This document shows, piece after piece, positions 23,422 to 27,053 of a DNA stretch of 27,053 bases. The notes beneath the pieces are model-generated. The model was not told where the DNA came from. It saw only the letters and a list, made by a program, of their open reading frames with translations, and ran no database searches. The translations under genes and the position numbers were made by a program. Position 1 is the stretch's first letter; the number at the start of each line of letters is the position of its first letter. The stretch comes from Parcubacteria group bacterium RIFCSPHIGHO2_01_FULL_47_10b (lineage in GTDB: Bacteria; Patescibacteriota; Minisyncoccia; 2-01-FULL-47-10), in NCBI GenBank assembly GCA_001824325.1, contig MHXC01000033.1:17700-44752 (forward strand), read 5' to 3'.

Positions 23422-24874
23422 GGAAGGGGAGTGAAATAGACTGTGAAACTGTATACCTACAACAAGTCGGAGCCCAAGATTCGTTCTGGGTGACGGCGTG
23501 CCTTTTGCAAAATGAGCCAACGACTTTTAGGGCATTCCAAGTCTAAGCCGTGACAAAACGGCGGAGGCGTAGGGAAACCGAGTATGAATAGTGCGTCTAG
23601 GAATGTTTTAAAGACCCGAAGCCAGGCGATCCATCCATGAGCAGGGTGAGTGCTGGGTAACACCAGCAGGAGGCCCGAACCAGTTGATCGTGCAATATCA
23701 TTGGATGACTTGTGGATAGTGGTGAAAAGTCAATCGCGCCTGGGAATAGCTGGTTCTCTCCGAAACAGCTTTGCGGCTGGCGTTGTGTGAATCACTCCGG
23801 AGGTAGAGCACTGACTAACGGAAGGTGGCCAATGGCCTACTTTTGTTTATCAAACTCCGAATACCGGAAGTGTATGCACAGCAGTTAGACTACGGGGGCT
23901 AAGCTCCGTGGTCGTGAGGTTAATAGGCCAGACCATCGCTTAAGGTCCCAAAATCTATACTAAGTGGGAAAGGAGGTGGAATTTCTCCGACATCTGGGAG
24001 GTTGGCTTAGAAGCAGCCATCCTTTAAAGAGTGCGTAATAGCTCACCAGCCAAGAGATTTTGCGCCGAAAATGTAACGGGGCTAAGTATAGTACCGAAGG
24101 CATGGGTGCGTGTTGTGCTTCGGCATAACATGCGCGGTAGGAGAGCGTTCGCATTGCGCTGAAGCCGGACCCGCGAGGGCCGGTCGAGCGATGTGAAGTG
24201 AGAATGTTGGTACGAGTAACCACAAGGGAAGTAAAATCCTTCCCCGCCGAAAGTCCAAGGTTTCCATGGCAATGGCGATCATCCATGGGTTAGTCGGTCC
24301 TAAGGTGAACCCGAACGGGGTAGCTGATGGACAGCAGGTTAATATTCCTGCACCACTTGTGTATGCGAAGGAGCGACGCATGTTAGTAGTGTGTGCCTCT
24401 TATCGGATTGAGGTCCGGTGTATAGGGAGGAAGCGTTGGAAAATCCGCGCTTCTGTGCTTCGAGCACGACTCCGAGTGCATCGGGGACGTTCCTGCTTGC
24501 AGGAGCAAACGCACATGAGCAATGGGCCTAGAAAAACTTCTAAGCATAATACACAGGTGACCGTACCGCAAAACCGAAACAGGTGGACAGGTCGAGTAGA
24601 CCAAGGCGAACGAGTGAAAGCTGGATAAGGAACTCGGCAAAAAAGCGGCCGTAACTTTGGGATAAGGCCTGCCTGGTGCGTGCTTGCACGTGCTGGGCCG
24701 CAGCTAAAGATTTCAAGCGACTGTTTATCAAAAACACAGGTCCCTGCTAACTCGTAAGAGGATGTATAGGGGCTGACGCCTGACCAGTGCCGAAAGGTTA
24801 AGAAACGCCGGTGCATTGTGATTTATCATGGTGTGCTGGAGTTCGAAGCCCCGGTAAACGTCAGCGATAACTAT

Positions 24875-25198
24875 AAACAACATTGTAGTTACAAAACTTG
24901 GCTATATGCTGGGATCTCCCACGTATCCTGTATTGGCAACGATACCGGTGGGGACAATCAGCAGGGAAGTCACGGTTTCGTGAAGGCGCGCATAGTGTGC
25001 GTTGCACGTGTTGTGACCCCTCAGAGACTATACGCCGAGCCCTTCTGTAATAATTGCGATAACCGTCGTTATGCAAGGGATGATATAGTCCGACCCTTAT
25101 GGCGACATAAGGAGACTGACAGAAATGTCCAGTCCGTGCGAGCATGCCTGACAGCGCAATTTTTGGCGCAGAAGGTATGTTGCATAGTAACAAACGTG
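24875..25198 (+). ncRNA. Group I intron 1 (after U1917, E. coli numbering)
   Basis: A 324-nt intron. The internal guide GTAGTTA (24885-24891) pairs with the exon end TAACTAT with a U-G wobble at the splice site. The P7 strands are GACTATA (25026-25032) and TATAGTC (25084-25090). The intron ends with G at 25198, and the exon resumes with AATCGTTCTAAGGT, restoring helix 69. No ORF is credible inside. Confidence 0.9.
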
Positions 25199-25212
25199 AA
25201 TCGTTCTAAGGT
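25199..25212 (+). rRNA. 23S mini-exon of 14 nt (positions 1918-1931)
   Basis: AATCGTTCTAAGGT corresponds to E. coli AACGGTCCTAAGGT. The TCGTT pairs with AGCGA of the previous exon to close helix 69, a compensated change relative to E. coli. Confidence 0.9.
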
Positions 25213-26023
25213 AAAAAGTGCCCAGGAATGCACTGCTGCCTTAGTAAAATCTGGCTATATGCTGGAAACTCCGGAGAATCTGGTGTTACGCAACGTGTTT
25301 GGAAAGTGTATGGAACTATGGTAGAATGATACAATATGACCAAACCATTACGTGAAAAAACAACCAGTGTGTACGCTTTAGGGCGTGCGCCGGACAATCA
25401 GCAGGAAAGATTTCGATCTCCGCTGAATTTGCGATGGCTTGATAATATTCCATCATCAATCGGATATTATTTAGCTGGATTTGCAGATGGCGAAGGAAGT
25501 TTTACCGCTTCATTGAGAAAGAAACGTGATTACAAAAATGAATGGCAGATATCTCTGGCATTCAATGTTGCTCAACGCGATGTAAGTACGCTTAAATTAT
25601 TTAAGCAGCACTTGAAGTGCGGGCGACTACAATGTCGAAGTGATGGTGTCCACTACTTTGTAGTGGGGGATTATCCCTCGCTACAGAACCACGTAGTCCC
25701 ATTTTTCGACAGATATCAAATTCTTTCAGAAAATAAGCGTAAGAACTTTCTAATCTTCAAAAAGATTACTTCCCTTGTCTACCAAAAGAAACATTTAACT
25801 CACAACGGGATGAAGACAGTTTTAGAATTACGAGAGGAGTTAAATAAAGGTAAGGGTAGAAAAAGAAAGTATTTTATCGGAGACGTGATCGAAGAATCCT
25901 CAACGACCACACGCCGGACTCGTTCTATCGAACGAGAAGATATGGTCTGAGCTCTATGGTGACATAGAGAGTAAGACGGAAACGAATCTTACCACTTCAA
26001 ACATTGAAGTAGTAACAAATCTA
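25213..26023 (+). ncRNA. Group I intron 2 (after U1931) with endonuclease ORF
   Basis: An 811-nt intron. The guide GCCTTAG (25238-25244) pairs with CTAAGGT of the mini-exon with a G-U wobble at the splice site. Core elements include GGCTATATGCTGG near 25253, GGACAATCAGCAGG (25392-25405), and P7 strands GACCA (25905-25909) and TGGTC (25943-25947), a compensated version of GACTA/TAGTC in its neighbours. The last intron base by exon alignment is A (26023), not the usual G. Confidence 0.87.
25336..25950 (+). CDS. LAGLIDADG homing endonuclease encoded in intron 2
   Basis: The 204-residue protein has one LAGLIDADG motif (YYLAGFADGEGSF, near residues 44-56), so it would act as a homodimer. The fold continues with WQISLAFNVAQRDVSTLKLF and ends in a basic region. 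Such enzymes cut intronless copies of the rDNA site and so spread the intron. Unusually, the frame overlaps ribozyme core at both ends: residues APDNQQ come from the GGACAATCAGCAGG element, and the final residues and stop come from both P7 strands. The ATG at 25336 has no ribosome site. The conserved LAGLIDADG core starts about 40 codons in, so a later start is possible. Confidence 0.85.
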   Translation: MTKPLREKTTSVYALGRAPDNQQERFRSPLNLRWLDNIPSSIGYYLAGFADGEGSFTASLRKKRDYKNEWQISLAFNVAQRDVSTLKLFKQHLKCGRLQCRSDGVHYFVVGDYPSLQNHVVPFFDRYQILSENKRKNFLIFKKITSLVYQKKHLTHNGMKTVLELREELNKGKGRKRKYFIGDVIEESSTTTRRTRSIEREDMV

Positions 26024-26035
26024 AGCGAAATTCCT
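26024..26035 (+). rRNA. 23S mini-exon of 12 nt (positions 1932-1943)
   Basis: AGCGAAATTCCT is identical to the E. coli sequence at 1932-1943. Confidence 0.88.
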
Positions 26036-26327
26036 AGAAACCGACTGGGACCCTCAATGGGTAACCATGAGCGGAAAACTTGGCTATATGCTGGGAACTC
26101 CCGTGTATCTACTACTGGAAACGGTAGTAGTGGGGACAATCAGCAGGGAAGTTCTGTCTTCTATCTAAAGAATCAGAACCCCTCAACGACTACACGCCAG
26201 GATCCTTATATAATAAGGAATGTGATATAGTCTGAACTGCATGGCGACATGCAGAGTCTGGCTCGCGCTAGGCCGCCTCATTATATGAGGTCAGTTCAGC
26301 GAGTTGCTGAACGAAAGTAACAGTTTG
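26036..26327 (+). ncRNA. Group I intron 3 (after U1943)
   Basis: A 292-nt intron with P7 strands GACTA (26188-26192) and TAGTC (26228-26232). It shares two 22-nt core blocks with intron 1 (26075-26096 and 26131-26152). The intron ends with G at 26327. A possible guide, GGGA (26047-26050), gives only a 4-bp P1 with TCCT of the exon, so the 5' site is less firm than the others. No ORF. Confidence 0.83.
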
Positions 26328-26335
26328 TGTCGGGT
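26328..26335 (+). rRNA. 23S micro-exon of 8 nt (positions 1944-1951)
   Basis: TGTCGGGT is identical to E. coli 1944-1951. It lies between the terminal G of intron 3 and the start of intron 4. Confidence 0.87.
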
Positions 26336-26623
26336 AAGCCTGTCGGGGCAAGCCCGTAGGTGGCTTATAACGGTGAAGCCGTCAGTTATTATGATGTTTG
26401 GAAAATGTATGGTATAATGACTCGGTAATACCGTGGGAAGTCGTGTTACGCACAGTAACATTGACCCCGTAACGACTTAACGTAATCGTTAGGTAGCGAA
26501 CAGAAATGGCAGTGAGTATATCGCTACAATACGCCGCCCAGTATGTGCAATAGTGATAAACGCACAACAACACATACTGAAGATATAGTCTGTGCCGCTG
26601 GAAACAGCGGAGTAGAGACCACG
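26336..26623 (+). ncRNA. Group I intron 4 (after U1951)
   Basis: A 288-nt intron. The guide GCCCG (26352-26356) pairs with CGGGT at the exon end with a G-U wobble. The P7 strands appear to be GACT (26474-26477) and AGTC (26587-26590) within AAGATATAGTC. It ends with G at 26623, and the exon resumes AAGTTCCGAC as in E. coli 1952. Its 5' half lacks the core block shared by introns 1-3, so it is a different lineage or subgroup. Confidence 0.83.
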
Positions 26624-27053
26624 AAGTTCCGACGCGCATGAAAGGCGTAACGACTTGAAAACTGTCTCATCCAGCTGCTCGGTGAAAATCCAATTGTCAG
26701 TGAAGATGCTGACTACTCGCAGTTAGACGGAAAGACCCCAGGAGCTTCACTGTAAGCTGCTATTGGGCCTCATGTTTGCATGCGTAGCATAGTGGGGAGA
26801 CTTTGAAGGTTCCATTCTGGTGGAACTGGAGTCGCCAATGAAATACCCATCTTGTGATTGTGTTGTCCTAACCTCGTTCGTGTGAAAAGCACAACAGGAA
26901 CAGTGGCAGCCTGGCAGTTTGAGTGGGGCGCTCTTCTCCTAAAGAGTAACGGAGAAGTCTCAAGGTCGGCTAGCTACGGATGGAAATCGTAGCGATAGTG
27001 CAAAGGCATAAGCCGGCTTTACTGCAAGACCTACAAGTCGCGCAGTTGCGAAA

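Noticed and set aside
24818..25324. A 168-codon plus-strand frame across the 23S exon, intron 1 and the start of intron 2
   Set aside because: It crosses two splice boundaries and encodes only rRNA and ribozyme core sequence; no LAGLIDADG or other motif is present.

Overview
The window looks like a piece of a Patescibacteria (CPR) genome, probably close to Parcubacteria. The evidence is the gene content: DUF5674 and DUF5671 proteins, a Gmad2/GerMN surface protein, half-length and single-domain enzymes, and an intron-rich 23S rRNA gene. Genes are tightly packed with many ATGA overlaps. TGA acts as a normal stop. This placement rests on family recognition only; no search was run.

Layout. Positions 28-2030 (minus strand) hold an exported protein with the domain order of animal transcobalamin/intrinsic factor (alpha/alpha barrel plus DUF4430), preceded by a cobalamin riboswitch and a promoter. 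Positions 2162-7738 carry housekeeping and envelope genes: an RluA-type pseudouridine synthase, pyruvoyl arginine decarboxylase, a LOG-family protein, an SDR, a HAD phosphatase, a Gmad2/GerMN protein and a DUF5671 membrane protein. Positions 7741-11776 form an operon for a three-polypeptide citrate-cleaving system (citryl-CoA synthetase large and small subunits, citryl-CoA lyase), interrupted by a decayed HicBA module and two small conserved genes. Positions 11809-15030 hold a Nudix fragment, an RHH/RelE toxin-antitoxin pair, a sugar nucleotidyltransferase with a left-handed beta-helix, a half-size MFS protein and a HAD protein.

Positions 15030-17536 hold an isoprenoid cluster: isopentenyl phosphate kinase (plus strand) facing idi-ispH (minus strand). 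Then come an inositol-phosphatase-like gene overlapping a Nudix gene, a vapBC pair with a palindromic operator, asnS with an apparent 1-nt frameshift, a second vapBC pair whose inverted-repeat operator lies between it and asnS, and an AlkA-like glycosylase.

Positions 22427-27053 hold a 23S rRNA gene with its own promoter and no 16S rRNA gene upstream. It runs off the window at roughly E. coli position 2380. Between E. coli positions 1917 and 1951 it carries four group I introns in a row (after U1917, U1931, U1943 and U1951). The 34-nt stretch that normally lies between sites 1917 and 1951 is cut into exons of 14, 12 and 8 nt. The second intron encodes a LAGLIDADG endonuclease whose reading frame overlaps conserved parts of the ribozyme core, and that intron ends in A rather than the canonical G. 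This is the most striking feature of the window. The B12-riboswitch/transcobalamin-like locus, the citrate-cleavage operon and the IPK-IspH-IDI cluster come next.
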